A stretch of DNA of 64,000 nucleotides from Anastrepha obliqua (Eukaryota; Arthropoda; Insecta; Diptera; Tephritidae): the NCBI RefSeq assembly GCF_027943255.1, contig NC_072895.1:85810001-85874000 (forward strand), read 5' to 3'. Every line of letters begins with the position of its first letter. Position 1 is the stretch's first letter. Below are positions 24,000-36,329 of this stretch, in pieces. A program made the position numbers and the translations under genes. The notes beneath the pieces are model-generated. The model saw nothing but the letters and a program-made list of their open reading frames with translations. It searched no databases and was not told the DNA's origin.

Positions 24000-24480
24000 T
24001 AAGACTTAATGGGTCCTAAACCTTTCTGTGGACTTACAAAGGTCCACATCCACGAACTTCTCAGGAACACTGGCGAAATTCTATCGGCCAGCAACAAGTG
24101 AAACAATTCTTAACGCCGAACAGAGGAATTTCTGATAAGCTACTTTCACTCAGCAGAGTGCGGACCACTGTAGCCTGCGATATCATTCAAACAAAATTGG
24201 TCTCATCTGACGATTCTGTGAAATAGACACTGAAAATTCAGAACACATTCTTTGTACATATCCTGCACTAGGCAGAAAACGTCTACACCACCTTAGCAAT
24301 ACTGCCTTTAGGATAAAAAATTCAATAATTTGTCTGTTGTGATATAGTACTGACGTGCCTCCACATAAATTATGGAACAATAAACCCCAGAATGCGCAAA
24401 AAAAAAAAATACTTTAAAATATAGGGTACCTCAGCAGGCTTTGTCCCAATAGATCAGTGCCTAATAATAATGATAATAAG
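24000..24480 (+). pseudogene. LINE ORF2 C-terminus and 3' UTR
   Basis: On the + strand I read KQFLTPNRGISDKLLSLSR, then, after a shift, CEIDTENSEHILCTYPALGRKRLHHL, the zinc motif and following helix of a LINE. The 3' UTR includes TTTGTCCCAATAGATCAGTG and a tail of AATAATAATGATAATAAG at 24463-24480. Decayed and 5' truncated. Confidence 0.72.
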
Positions 24481-25429
24481 AAAGCCTTCAATGCATTACA
24501 AAACTACTGGATTATAAATATGAAGAATAATAAAATATTTATTTACTAATAAAAAAATGTATAAAACTAACACTTGTAAATCCTAGACCTTTTAAACTAA
24601 CAAACATATTGTATAAGCACGTAGAGCAAGCCAATCCATACATACGCACGTCTCACACACCAACAGTTCACGTAAACACACAAATACACACACATTAATT
24701 ACACAAAAGCACAAACATCCCCACAAGAATCCCTATTCGCTATTCACTCTTCGTCACTCATAAATTCATTGAACGCGAAATATTCCCAAAACTTTATCGG
24801 TTCCTGATTCTCATTCCCTTATCTTTCCAAAAACTCTCGCACAGCCGTATTTTCATTTTGATATTCTCTTTAAAAACAACTTTTTTGCCAGTCTAAGAGT
24901 CCTTTCATATTTTACATTTCCACCCAACTAATTCATACTTGCATTTCCCTCCTATTGCCTTTGTTTGGCACAATTACACAGCAAAGTGCTATAATATTTA
25001 ACTATGTATTAGAAAATAAGAAAAAACGAAAAAAACACTGTAAATATTTGACACTAGCGCCTCGAATAAACGGGATTTTAATAAGCTGCCCTTAGTTGCA
25101 TTGCACCGAAGAAAATTTAGACTTTTGATTGCCTTTGCGCCGGATTGCATGCTCCAGTGTTACTCAGCAGTTCTCACCAACTTCCGCCCATCTCCTACCC
25201 TTTCCGTTATATCCTGCTCTTAGACGTTTTATTAATTGACTTTAGCGCGTAGTGTCCCCTCTACCCAAATCTCCTCTATTTCTATTCCTTTTTTGATTAA
25301 AATAGTTTGTAATTGCATGCATTGATTTTTTTGTATTTTGTATTTTTGGTAATTGGCGCTTTTATGTTTTTTACAATTACACATTTTGAAATATTGTTTT
25401 GTTAATTGTGTTTATAAAACATCTTCTAG

Positions 25430-25520
25430 GCTTTGGGACAAACGCCACAGAATTTGAATCATCTCAATAAGCATCGACGTGTGGTTTCATCACCAGAGAA
25501 TATGCATCCCAGACATCCTG
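25430..25520 (+). CDS. RhoGEF2: RhoGEF2 exon: short linker
   Basis: A 91-bp exon between TTCTAG and GTAAGT. It encodes ALGQTPQNLNHLNKHRRVV, then SSPENMHPRHP, and ends in phase 1 (G). The next exon begins AT, giving Asp and the join HPDRINKTTSGSWELIEKDD. It carries no recognisable domain. Its support is the two consensus splice sites and exact phase fit on both sides. The SSPEN sequence is a possible Ser-Pro phosphorylation site. It lies between introns of 5.4 and 13.4 kb. Confidence 0.82.
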
Positions 25521-26984
25521 GTAAGTTGATGATTTTTTTTTTTTTTGCCTAATAGAGTTTTTTTGTATTTAAACACAAATGTCGTTTAAATGTGTTGTTT
25601 TTTATAATCTGGCAATGTCAAAACGTCATTCAAGGTATACATTTTTCTCCTGGTGAATTTCACGAACGAGTAACCTTTGAAAACTTTGAGTTGGTGGTCC
25701 TCACTTTCAGTCACTTCAGCCGGTCTTAATAATCAGATAAAACAGACAGACCTTGCGTCGCCGTTCTCCCTACAGTCGTTCATTTATACGCTGCCGGAAT
25801 GAATCGGATTTAAGTCCGGCTTGGATTGTCGCTTCAGCAGCATTTGTTTATTTGTTTATATAAATAGTACATAGTAAGACTAAGTTCTTTTAATAGTACT
25901 TCAACAATATTATAAGCAACTGGAATATTTTTAACATACAAGTTTCTTAATCTAAATTTTACACCAGTTCATTTACGAATTAATCCAATATATTTAACTG
26001 AACTATAATAATAAGAAGAAAAGAAGCAATAGGAAAAGAAAAGAAGGATTTAGAGAAGAAAGAACAAAAGTAGTAATTAGAGAATGTAGAGAGAAATTTA
26101 ATGCCCTAATTTAATGCAATCAAACACTTTTAAAGTAATTATAGACTTGTGCCCTGAAGTTAAATCTGTTAAGTCCAGCCTTCACAGTGTCGAGTAATGA
26201 GTTCCACACTTTCCCAAAAAAATTATATGGAATGTTTTTTGCTGTTACAATAACAACACCAGGCAGTGCGCGCTATAAATTCCAATCAAAATATCAGTGA
26301 GAGAAAGTACCTGTCGAAATACCGAAAATATCGCAGCCGCAAGAGTTTGGATTCAAATGAACCAAAACAGTCGATTCTATACCATTCAGAGGATTTGAGA
26401 GTAACTCTGCTCATATGGTGTCGAATTTTGTGTAATGACCTTCTCTCATACACTTACAAGATCAAATTAACTCAAGAAGTGAGATCTCTTAATCATCTGG
26501 AGAGGCTAAGTCTAGCTTAAAAGAGCTCTCCAAAAATTATGCCATGCGTGTACTGGAAAACCTAGTATATCTGTCACATAAAAGGTGGCGCAAAATTAAT
26601 CAGCCTATCGGAAGATTTATAAATTTTGCTAATGCAATTGACACTTGTGAACTACAAATAAATATTTCCATCACTCAAATTTGGATGATTCATTGTGCGC
26701 CAACTTGTGCAAACCACCTTCGGTTACTGCATTTCAATTTCCTCGGGCTCCGTAATAAACTGACGAGTTGTTCTCCTCTGACCAAATGATGTGCATTTTC
26801 TGCTCACAAATTTAATGTTTGTTAATCCGCGCCCACTTCAGCCATTCGATTTCAGTAGATATTTTGTATGAAAAGGGAGGGACTTTAACTTAATAACATT
26901 ACATCTTTGATACCTACGAAATGCTTGAACTGTTATCGAAATTCATTCTTTCTCTTAATCGTCCACAGTGGTAATCTAACTCAA

Positions 26985-27075
26985 AAATAAAAAAAAAAAA
27001 ATAAAAAAAAAAAAATAAAAAAAAATAAAATAAAAATAAAAAAACAAAAAAAAAAACAGAAAAAAAACAAAAACG
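26985..27075. repeat. A-rich simple repeat
   Basis: About 90 bp of A with scattered T and C (AAAAATAAAA units). Confidence 0.9.
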
Positions 27076-27289
27076 ATATTTCTCAAGCATAAAAATTATT
27101 TAAAATTGCAATTTACTTAAAATTGTTGTTTTTTCCAGCATTAGTACGAGTATGACAAAAAAATTAATAAAATTAGACAACAACCACTCTCACTTCTCAT
27201 ATAAAAAAAGTTTGATTAGCGTTTGGTAGAATGGTCATTTTTCAAAAACATATGTATTTTTTTTCTGAAATTCTGAATTCTGAATTTTC

Positions 27290-28260
27290 TGAAATTACGC
27301 GAGGGTTTTCTTCTACCAAGATGCGGCAATTCTGTATGGTGAAATATCCATTCAGTGTGAAATGAGCTTAATCAAAAATGAAGCCAGCCGTGAAAAGCCA
27401 GCATTGTTGGTCAAATAAATAATTCAAAGCTGGCTTCAAATCTGGTGTAAATTGAATTTTGTAAGGAAGCAACTGCAAATTATGTATAAGGTGAAGCCCC
27501 AAAAAAAAACAAGACTGAGCTAAAATAGAAACGACAGGAGCTTTGTTTTGATAACTTCGAGTTATTTATTGAAAATAGTCCCCTCTGGTCTCAATACACT
27601 GTTTTGGGCGATCTAAAAGCTTTTCGAAGGAGTGTTTCAGGTCATTGACCGAAATGTCCTTCAGGATGTCGGTACAAGCCTTTTGGATGGCCTCTACGGA
27701 CGCAAAACGTTTTCCTTTCATGGCCAAATACCATGTCCAATTTTCCTAATACGTAGAAGTCACAGGTTGATGGTTAAAATGTGATCAGTAAAAATAAAAT
27801 TCTATATTAGCTCTTTCTTAGAAACTCATTTTTGTACTGATGACATAAACATACTGACACTTTAAACGCAATAACTTCACTTCCACTGAACCGAGTGTCA
27901 CCAAGCTCTCACTGGAAGTCAGCTAGGGATGTAACTTCCAACGCATTAACTCTTTAAAAAGGTGGTGCCATCAAAAACATTTTTATGACGCGAGTCTTGT
28001 TTATTTTGGACTTCACCTTGTAGAATTCGGCCATTAGTTGATTCGTGGATGCCTAATTGTTGAATACGTCGAGATATCGATGTTGAAGGTTGTTCAGCAA
28101 CATTCAGCGCTACAGTAGCAATATTCTGAACAGAATGACTAATTTGTGGTCTTCCAGTCCTTTTTTATCCTCGACAGAACTAGTTTGTTGAAATTTTTTC
28201 ATCGACCGACCTTTCGACCGACTCATTCGAACTATTATTTCCACAAAAAAAAAAAAAAAA
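27290..28260 (-). mobile_element. IS630-like transposon remnant, host of a nested mariner
   Basis: Right of the mariner (28021-28210) the minus strand, with shifts, reads KKFQ..SSVEDKKG, then NIATV-like and ISRRIQQLGIHES. This is the helix-turn-helix region seen in insect IS630-like transposases of the same type as 6292 and 42637. Left of the mariner, 27290-27486 on the + strand contains ATCAAAAATGAAGCCAGCC and repeats of AGCTGGCTTC, which may be the other part. The outer limits are approximate. Confidence 0.5.
27487..28020 (-). mobile_element. Internally deleted mariner, copy 1
   Basis: A 534-bp element with terminal inverted repeats: left AAGGTGAAGCCC, right inverse of CAAGGTGAAGTCC. TA lies on both sides (27485-27486 and 28021-28022). 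It is oriented opposite to the copy at 32780; about 95 bp at the transposase 3' end are almost the same in both. Of the transposase, mainly the N-terminal helix-turn-helix part survives (near 27620-27740 on the minus strand). No active gene. Confidence 0.85.
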
Positions 28261-28821
28261 AACAAAAAAACGAACAAAAACGAATTTTTCTATTTGCTGT
28301 TCTCAAAGATCGACCGTTTTCAAAATAAGTTTCAATAAGTTTAACGAGTTTTTCTGTCGTGTAAAATTGCACCTCTCTCTACTTTACAAATATCAAAGAT
28401 AAAATAAAAAGTGACCGTCTAGGAATTATTCACCACTGACATCTAGGCGTCACTTTTGAAAGGCCCTTTATATGGACAATTGTTAAAGTTTGTTTTTGTT
28501 TTAGAATGATATAAATGTGAAATGCTGCCTTTATAAGAATTTATAAATATCACAAAATATTAAATACCTTCATATGGTAACGTTGTAAAGTGCTTCTAAC
28601 CGAATCAAATTTGAACTAAAAATTAACGAAATCGAATATTTTAACTTTCATACTTAATGCTTTTAGTCCCTAGAATATCAAATTGATAAACAAGGATTCG
28701 CAGTTTAGTGTAATTTAAACAAAATTTAACAATTTAGAGACCACATAAAATAAAATAAAAATAAAATGAAAATAGAATAAAAATAAAATGAAAACAAAAT
28801 AAAATGAAAATTAAATAAAAT

Positions 28822-29316
28822 ATGGCGAGTGGAAACTACTTGCGTTACGACCAGGTAAATCTGGCTATCCTACAATCTGAAACAGACAAAAACCCTTATA
28901 AGTCTTTCGAAACACGAACTAAGGCATATAATATCTCTCATCACCGCCCAGTGCCTTTTGGGCACTCACGCACGTCGGCTCGGGGTTCCTCAAAACGACC
29001 TGTGCAGATACTGCGAGGACGAAAATGAGGAAGTATCGAGCAGACATTTGCTGCGCAGTTGTCCCGGCCTAGCCAGAAGTCGACTCGCTCTTCTAGGCTC
29101 TCCAACAATTGACAATCTTTCAGTACTCTCGGACCTGAAAATCGAATCTCTCATTAAATTCTCGAAACGAATTAATATCTTGGACCAAAATCTATAATAA
29201 AAATCTCGGTTAGGTGGGGAAATCATATAGCATAATGAGCTCTAGGGCAACACAACGGACCCAACTTGCGGTCTATGTGGCACTCCGATGCGGGGTCACC
29301 CTTAAACCAACCAACC
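28822..29316 (+). mobile_element. 5'-truncated LINE, second copy of the 14929 family
   Basis: A 495-bp insertion flanked by the direct repeat AAATAAAAT (28813-28821 and 29317-29325), in A-rich DNA. It is nearly identical to 16935-17428 of the first copy. The C-terminal frame 28958-29197 is open and includes CRYCEDENEEVSSRHLLRSC, the CCHC motif, through INILDQNL. It ends in CCAACCAACC. Where the first copy has TAA (17099), this copy has CAA. Confidence 0.93.
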
Positions 29317-31149
29317 AAATAAAATAAAAATGAAATAATATAAAAAAAAATATATAAAAAAAACTGCTGCTACCTGTTCAATGAGCCTTAACAACAAAGC
29401 TTTCTCAGAAGGCCACGCAAACGTAAAAATTTAAAGCTACAACCGAAGTGAAAATTTAAAGTTTGAATTTAACGTTTTTTCCAAAATTATTGGTATCGGT
29501 GCGATCTCTTAACTTATGATGGGGCAAATAATATTTTGCAACTTCCCTGCACCTAGCAGAACACGAATAAACTGCTTAGGTTCTGCATCATTTTCAACAT
29601 TAAAAAGTGTGGCAGATCAAAAAATTAGCAGCCTACTTAAATTATCCAAACTGCGTATCAAAGAAAAAATATAAGATAAACTCTCCATACTAACACTTGG
29701 TATCAATTCCTGGGTTATGTGCGATCTAGAGGATCAACCAAGTTTAACCTAATCAAGACTATGTCTGGAATAGAAAAGCAAAGGCCAAAGCGATTTAAAA
29801 GAAAAAATCACTCCACCCTAGTGCACACATGTAATTCCTTATGGTGTACCACAATAAGCAAATACAACCTCGAAACTCTGGGGGAGAACTCTAAATGGTC
29901 CGAATTGTCTGAAATTATCGTAATGACCACGCATGCTTTCACATTCTTTGTAACAGTTGCTTACTATAATGTGCCCCACTGTTGCCACTAATTTGTGAGT
30001 AAAATCCTATACTTGACACTTTTACTTTTTCTATTTTGAGCCCAGTGAAAACCTTTAGTATAGTTTCTTTTCGTTTTGTAATATCTTAACTTGCTTCATT
30101 CTTGCCAATTTGTTTTATTCGTACACTTACAACCATTAAAGTAGCTCGCTGCTCGCTATCTCTGGGCTCTGCTCTAACGCTTGGCGAAACGAAGAGGTCT
30201 AATGCTTTCATTAAAAATCTTGACCGTTTTCGTTTCTCCTTCACCATGTCGATATGTATGTAGCTTCTATTGCACGCTTTTCTTTTATTATTTATTATCT
30301 CCCCACTAAAATGCATTGTGCGATAAAGTGCATTATGATTTCTTTTAATTTATCTGCTTTTTTGTTAATTTTTATTTTTAATTTAATTTTTTATTTATTT
30401 TTGCTTCACTTCACATCAATTCCATTTGCCAATATAACACAAATGGTCTTGATTCACCCAACTTATCTGAGCATTCCAAAGTACTGACTAAAAAAACTAA
30501 AATGTTGAAAGGGAATTGATCAGTACAAGATTTGCACGCTACGAGTACCGCACAGATTTGCCAAGGCAGAGCAGCGGCTTTCTCTATCTTGGCGCCAACT
30601 ACACAACTATGTAAATGTACGATTAACCGAAGCGCCATCTGTTTTAATACTCTGAATGCTGATGATAGAATGAGGAAGTACATAAATATGTAGGCACATA
30701 TATAAGTGTAGTTAGTGGTTGCTAAAAATGCGGGTGTAGTGTTCATAATTTCTGAAGTCCTATGTATGTTGCATTATATGGTAATTATTATTATTGTTTA
30801 GTTGACTTTGGGGTTGAATATCAGGAAATATGTAGTGCATTCGTATGGAGTGTAGAGTTTCAAAACTCAAAACTTGTCGTCAGAGAGGAGAAACCAGTTA
30901 ACTGTGCAAAGTGTTTTTGTATAAAACATTGCTCTTTTGGCTACGTCATGTTTGATTATATGTTCCCTCTCATTTGAAGCTCCGTATATTTTTATTGCAC
31001 ATAACCTTTCTAAATTTTTAGGACCTCCGACTGATCTCTAATATTTTAAAATAATATCGTTTCAAAATTACATATATAAGAAGTGGATGCTGTAGAGGTT
31101 CCTCCGTGCCAGATTCGGTCTATACCAGCATTACACACCATCTTAATTA

Positions 31150-32200
31150 AGAAGTTTCCGGAATATATTTAGAAAATTCAAAATACAAGTTTATTCCTCA
31201 AAAGTGATATAATATTATCGCGCTCCCCATCAACTGCAATGCACTTATGGCAGCGTTTGATCCAGCTCTCGAAACATTTCTGGAACTCTATACCGAAAGT
31301 CTACTATACCATCAGAGCCGTCTTCTATTTTTCCATTACTCCTTTTCGACCGTTAAATTCCCCGTTGTGGGTTTTTGTCTCGATTAAAGCGAAAAAAATA
31401 GCAGGGTGCCATATCAGATGAATTCGATGGCTGTTGGATGGTATTTCGTTCTTGATCAAAAATTCACGGATAATGATGACACTGTGTGACGGTATGTTAT
31501 CATGGTGCAAAATCCACGAGCTGTTTTCCCAAAAATTCTTCATATTTTGGTGAATTGCTTTACGTAAACGTCCCATTTGATAGTCATAGACAGACATTTA
31601 GTAAGTCTGACCTTCTGGCAATCATAAGTGGTGTACAATACCTTTGTAATCCATAAAAACCGTGAGTATCATTTTCTGTTTTGACTGAAAACCATGTGGT
31701 TTTTTTGGTCTTAGTTCATTCAGAGCTCTCTACTCACTTGCCTGATGTCTGGAGTGCGTGTCGTACTCATAAACCCACGTCTCGCCTCCAGTCATGATGT
31801 GTTTGATGAATGTTAGATTGGATTTAGCCTTGGAAATCATGTCTTTGCGAAACAATGCAGTCCCTGCTTTGCACGAAACACCTAAACTTGGGATTAAGTT
31901 GGGGTTTGGGGCAAACTTTGAAACAACACGGCGAAAACCCAAATCATTAATTTCAATGTCGTGAACTTATATTGTACATAAGCAATGTTCAAGTCTTCCG
32001 TCAGCTCTCCGATGGTTAATTTAATTTTTTCATCTTCTTTTCTTTCATCACTTTATTGAAGTTTTCATCAGTTTTCGATGTCGACCGCCGGCCGCTATGT
32101 TCGTCATCCTGTTTGTTGTTCCTGTTTTAGGAAGCTACTTGGTTGCTCAAGTCGTTAGCTATATTAGAAATATATGGCAATCGAACAAAAAAAAACATAA
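31150..32200 (-). pseudogene. Mariner transposase, full-span but broken
   Basis: From right to left the minus strand gives a decayed helix-turn-helix region (SGRRSTSKTDEN near 32080), LGFRRVVSKFAPNP, the first catalytic block IMTGGETWVYEYD (Gly where Asp is expected), the second block SWILHHDNIPSH with its Asp, and C-terminal WIKRCHKCIAVDGE near 31230. The mariner family normally has DD34D. The first Asp is lost and several frameshifts are present, so it is inactive. Terminal repeats were not resolved. Confidence 0.82.
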
Positions 32201-32779
32201 AATCGGTTGACGTACAGCGTCACCTAGCGGTTTATCTGGTCTTCCAATAAATATAAACTACTTTCATAAATCTGCGTTTGGATCGAAAAAAAGAAATACA
32301 TCTTTTTAGATCTGATTCTGGTATATTCTGACTCAAGGCACAACTAAAGACCCAGCTGATGTGTGCTAGATGCCACCTTCAGCCACAGTTTATGAGGGAC
32401 TCTAACTCTTCTCCCCACTATGATGAGTTGGATAGCCTGAATTGCAAATTCGCAATCACTTTGAAAAGGTTTAAAAAGGTTCCCTTGTTTCACCTTTTTA
32501 GCAAATACTTTTCTTTACATCCGAGATTATAAACACGGTTTTACTCTCACTTTTCTCAAAACCATGATGTGATGAGCAGCCCAGAGTAGTGTTCAGGGCA
32601 TAAACTACAATGGAAATCAGTCGCATGTAAATACTTAAAAAAAAATCCACCTGTAGCTTTTCACAATAGGCTTCATATGCCAGTTGTTAAAATTTTACAA
32701 TTCTTGCCCACCAAATGAAACTGAAACTCAATAGCTTTGCTGGCTGGCATCTATGTAATATCATACATATGTACATATA

Positions 32780-33302
32780 CAAGGCGAAGTCCAAAATAAA
32801 CAAGACTGGCGTCATAAAAATGTTTTTGATGGCACCATCTTTTTAAAGAGTTAGTGCGTTGGAAGTTAGGGATGACTTCCAGTGAGAGCTTGGTACCATT
32901 CGGTTCAGTGGAAGTGAAGTTATTGCGTCCAAAGTGTCAGTATGTTTGGGTCATCGGAGCTTACGAAAGGTCTGTGCACGTTTCATTCCGCACAAGTTAA
33001 CTGAGAACCAAAAATTGCTCCGAATTACACATTCGAAAGACCTCATTAAAAGGGCGAGAAAAGTCGAGAACTGCGTTCACAAAATTGTAACTGGTGATGA
33101 AACGTGGTGTTTTCAACATGAACCTGAAACTAAGCCTCAAAGTGCCGAATGGAAGGCCCCAGACGAGCCACAGCCCAAAAAATCGCGTTTGGAGAAGTCA
33201 AAAGGGGAGGGGACTATTTTCAATAAATAACTCGAAGTTATCAAAACAAAGCTCCTGCGTTTCTATTTTAGCTCAGTCTTGTGTATTTTGGACTTCACCT
33301 TG
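32780..33302 (+). mobile_element. Internally deleted mariner, copy 2
   Basis: A 523-bp element with ends CAAGGCGAAGTCCAAAATAA and the inverse of CAAGGTGAAGTCCAAAATAC, flanked by TA at 32778-32779 and 33303-33304. The frame 32934-33230 encodes a middle transposase piece with KVCARFIPHKLTENQK and KIVTGDETWCFQHEPETK, keeping the first catalytic Asp. It then skips directly to the 3' untranslated end, so the second and third acidic residues are deleted. Same family as 27487, opposite strand. Confidence 0.9.
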
Positions 33303-33603
33303 TATATCTATGTACATATACTTGCATAGTACTAATGTGTGCATATAGTGTAGGGGTATGTACATATACATACATTCATGAGTAGGTACGCATATCAACA
33401 ACATTTAGTCATTGGTCCAACGGTTTGTCGGCGATCATCTTCTGCTGCAAAGTAAGTCGACAGATACTGTTTTTGTTTTCTTTCATAATTTCTTACATTT
33501 AAGCTGATATTTTTGCATCTGTTTGGCTTTGCTTCTTTTTGCAACAAGCGTGCAACTATGAATTAACCCTTTATATGCCAAATTGGCAATAATTTAAAAT
33601 TAA

Positions 33604-34315
33604 GGGGGGAAGCTGGTCTAGAATTTTGAAAAAATCGAAAAATTTGTTTTTGTCTTAAAAGGTGCTTTAGGGTCTTAGAAATAATATACCAAATGAGGGA
33701 TGCCAGCAAAAATGTCTAAATGCCCAAATTTTTCATTCGACGGCAGTGCCTCGCAGGTATGCCCCGAACGCTACTTACAACTTTAAACGCGTTTTTCTCG
33801 AAATCACTTTTTTTAAACTGGCACAAGTCTTTACCGATTCTTACGAAATTTTGACAATACATTCGAAATACCTTTCTCCGGAGACGTACGTAGGATTTTT
33901 TATTTATATTACATAGTTTTTTTTTAATCAACAATTTTATGTCGTTCTTTATAGTGAAAATTGTAACTTTTTGTTCAAACGTGCACCATTTCGCGAAAAA
34001 ACAAAATATCGAAAAAATCCTACGTACGTCTCTTTCTGTTGTTATATAGAAACTAAAAAAGTTTTATTTTTTGATCCAGGACAAAAATTAAGGAGTTTAC
34101 GTCTTCGGCAATGGACCCACTAGAAAAAAAGGCGCCTTAGGAGAACTGCTGGACAGCGGCCATTTTGAAATTAATTCAGACGAAAAATTTTGTATTTGTA
34201 CCATGAAAGCTATATTATTAAACCTATTTCACAGATTTTCGATTGATTCCTTTGTTGAGTCAAAATAAATTCATAAAATATGCCCATTTTTTGCGCTCTA
34301 GACCAGCTTCCCCCC
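33604..34315. mobile_element. Non-autonomous TTAA-flanked TIR element B
   Basis: A 712-bp element with ends GGGGGGAAGCTGGTCTAGA and TCTAGACCAGCTTCCCCCC, bordered by TTAA at 33600-33603 and 34316-34319. The core AAACGCGTTTTTCTCGAAA at 33785-33803 lies about 180 bp from its left end, the same distance as the inverse core lies from the right end of element A. No transposase is encoded. Confidence 0.85.
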
Positions 34316-35029
34316 TTAATGTCAAGGGGGGCTAATTTAGAAAAAAAGTTTCTAAAAAATTAATAATGTTATAAAAGAACAGAAAGTTATTAATTTTTTA
34401 ATCACTTTAGAGCATTTTTCACAATTTTTTTGTATGATTATCGTAAGCATAAATTCCTAGAGTTTCAGCGTGGAACATAATCCACAGTTTGTATGATGCT
34501 TCATTGAATTTAGATAATTTTCTACATAAATTGGACAGTAACCGATTTGCTCTTGCCTTTGATTTGAATACCAGCTGTATTCTTGATGATAGAATTATAT
34601 ACAAGTGAGTACATGAAAGTGACTAGCGGGAGTTAAGCTTCTACCCTCAGCCACAATGATTCATAATGGATCAGACCTATCAGACCTATTAGAATTATAC
34701 ATGACTCTCTTCCTGTATTGTCCCTCCAAGGATTCTATTACCTACGTATGCCAGAATACTCTGTCTTAAGTATTATGCGGATCTTCCTGTAAGACACTAT
34801 CTTATCAGCACGTCTTGGTAAGCCTTGGAAATACATACACAGCCTTGGAAATACATACCAAACTTCAATATGGTTTTGGGTTTTCCTTCACCAAATCACC
34901 TACACCGTATAATTACTCCAGCGCTCACATTTTTCATTTACTGATATTTCATAAGTTCTTATCCGAGCACTGCCAAGTGATGTTTGGTTGGTAGACGCAC
35001 TGTCTGAGAGACACATCCTAGACTCAATT

Positions 35030-35580
35030 AGCACAAAAGATGCCATTTTGGTACACCAGTAGTAGACCCACTGCCGGTATTTTGGCAAAACCATTTTGAT
35101 TTGGCTATAAATCTGCCTATGTCATCAGTTTTCTTTCTTGCAATTTCTACCAAGTTGTTTATTGAGAATTTCCGCTGGCATTGTATGTCGTAGAACATCC
35201 AAACTTGGGCACTCACACAGATAGTGGAATTGCAGCTTCTACATCATCTCTCTTTTGTAGATGCTTTAGGGACAGCCCACTGCTATCACTTCTGATACTC
35301 TAGAGGAAGCCCCTGTTTTGCTAGCTCAGCTCTCTCATTTCCTTCTTCGTTTCCATGGCCAAGTTCCCTGATGAGACTGCCGTCTGTCGTGCTTGCTAAA
35401 GCATTTAATTCTTCTTGGCATTGTCTGATGATTTTTGAATTGCTTGTTGGTGGTGGTGCTTGACTATCTGAAAATATAAGTGCTTCTGATAGTTGTTGTG
35501 GATGATATCTGAATATCCTGCAAGCTTCCCTTGGCCAAGACAGAATTTGGGTTGTTGATATAACCGCATAAGCGTTCTCC
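35030..35580 (-). pseudogene. LINE RNase H to C-terminus remnant
   Basis: The minus-strand frame 35286-35582 contains LSEALIFSDSQAPPP, RQCQEELNALAS and GHGNEEGNERAELAKQG. These are the third and fourth acidic blocks of a LINE RNase H, with part of the usual IPGHSGI-type motif deleted. Decayed downstream sequence to 35030 would be the C-terminal region. The frame starts inside the neighbouring short repeat, so this is a truncated retroposon. Confidence 0.75.
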
Positions 35581-35672
35581 ATACATGTTTGTGGAATGCT
35601 GCTAAGTTAGCACTTTTAGCCTGATAGAAATCCGTGTCGTTCCGATATCTTCAAACCATCTGTCGTAGCTGA
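35566..35672 (-). repeat. Short retroposon-like repeat, diverged copy
   Basis: On the + strand GCGTTCTCCATACATGTTTG, then AATGCTGCTAAGTT and TCCGTGTCGTTCCGATATC match the order of blocks in the repeat at 41573-41712, with many changes. Confidence 0.45.
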
Positions 35673-36329
35673 TCCTATAGGTCGGATTTAGCCATGAAAA
35701 TCGTGTCTCAGGAAAAGCGGCAATGCGTTCGTCTTGACAGCTCCTCGGCTTACTATGCTCTAGTTAGTTTTAGTTTAATAAACACTTCAGCCTGGAAAAC
35801 AATCGCAAAGTCTGTAGGATAAAAGAAGTCTGAGAAAACGTCAGCACCAACTCTATGTTTCGTTTGGAAGCGGTTCCAGACAGACAAATAAAATTTCTTA
35901 TCCCTGTCGGATCCTTTCGGAAGAAGACTAACAAAAAGTTTGTGCAATTTTGTTTCAGGCTGTGTATGGTTACTGGCAGGGCAGGATAGTGTTGGTTGAA
36001 GACAAGTTGTGTCCTTCCACGTGCTCAGTTCATGGGAAATGCTATAACTGTCTGAGCAAATATTTGCTCCGGATTTGTGAGCATATATCGTTCGAAAAGA
36101 TACCGCAGCCAACTTTTCTACCTAACTTAAGTTAACGTTAATGGAGTCCTCGTTACTTTGGTGGAGTTTAGATTTATTCAAGGCTACAATCAAATTTTTT
36201 GTCTGTCCTTGCCTCACTCAAGTCGAAGATCTAATGTTACATCGATTTCAATGCACTAAATTCGATTAGTTTGTAATCAGTCATGATTTTCGATATTTGT
36301 TATAAAATTGTTACACGAGACTACAGAGG

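Larger units (their letters stand above)
20041..25429 (+). other. RhoGEF2: RhoGEF2 intron of 5.4 kb
   Basis: Donor GTAAGT at 20041, acceptor TTCTAG at 25424-25429. 20041-20950 is unassigned. 21480-22400 includes the RNase H end of a LINE and unassigned sequence. 22830-24000 and 24490-25429 are AT-rich with a CA-rich patch at 24655-24700. No further exon was seen. Confidence 0.8.

Noticed and set aside
26544..26860. Possible DNA transposon end (AAAGGTGGCGCAAAATTAAT)
   Set aside because: Looks like a known type of inverted end, but no partner end or transposase was found.
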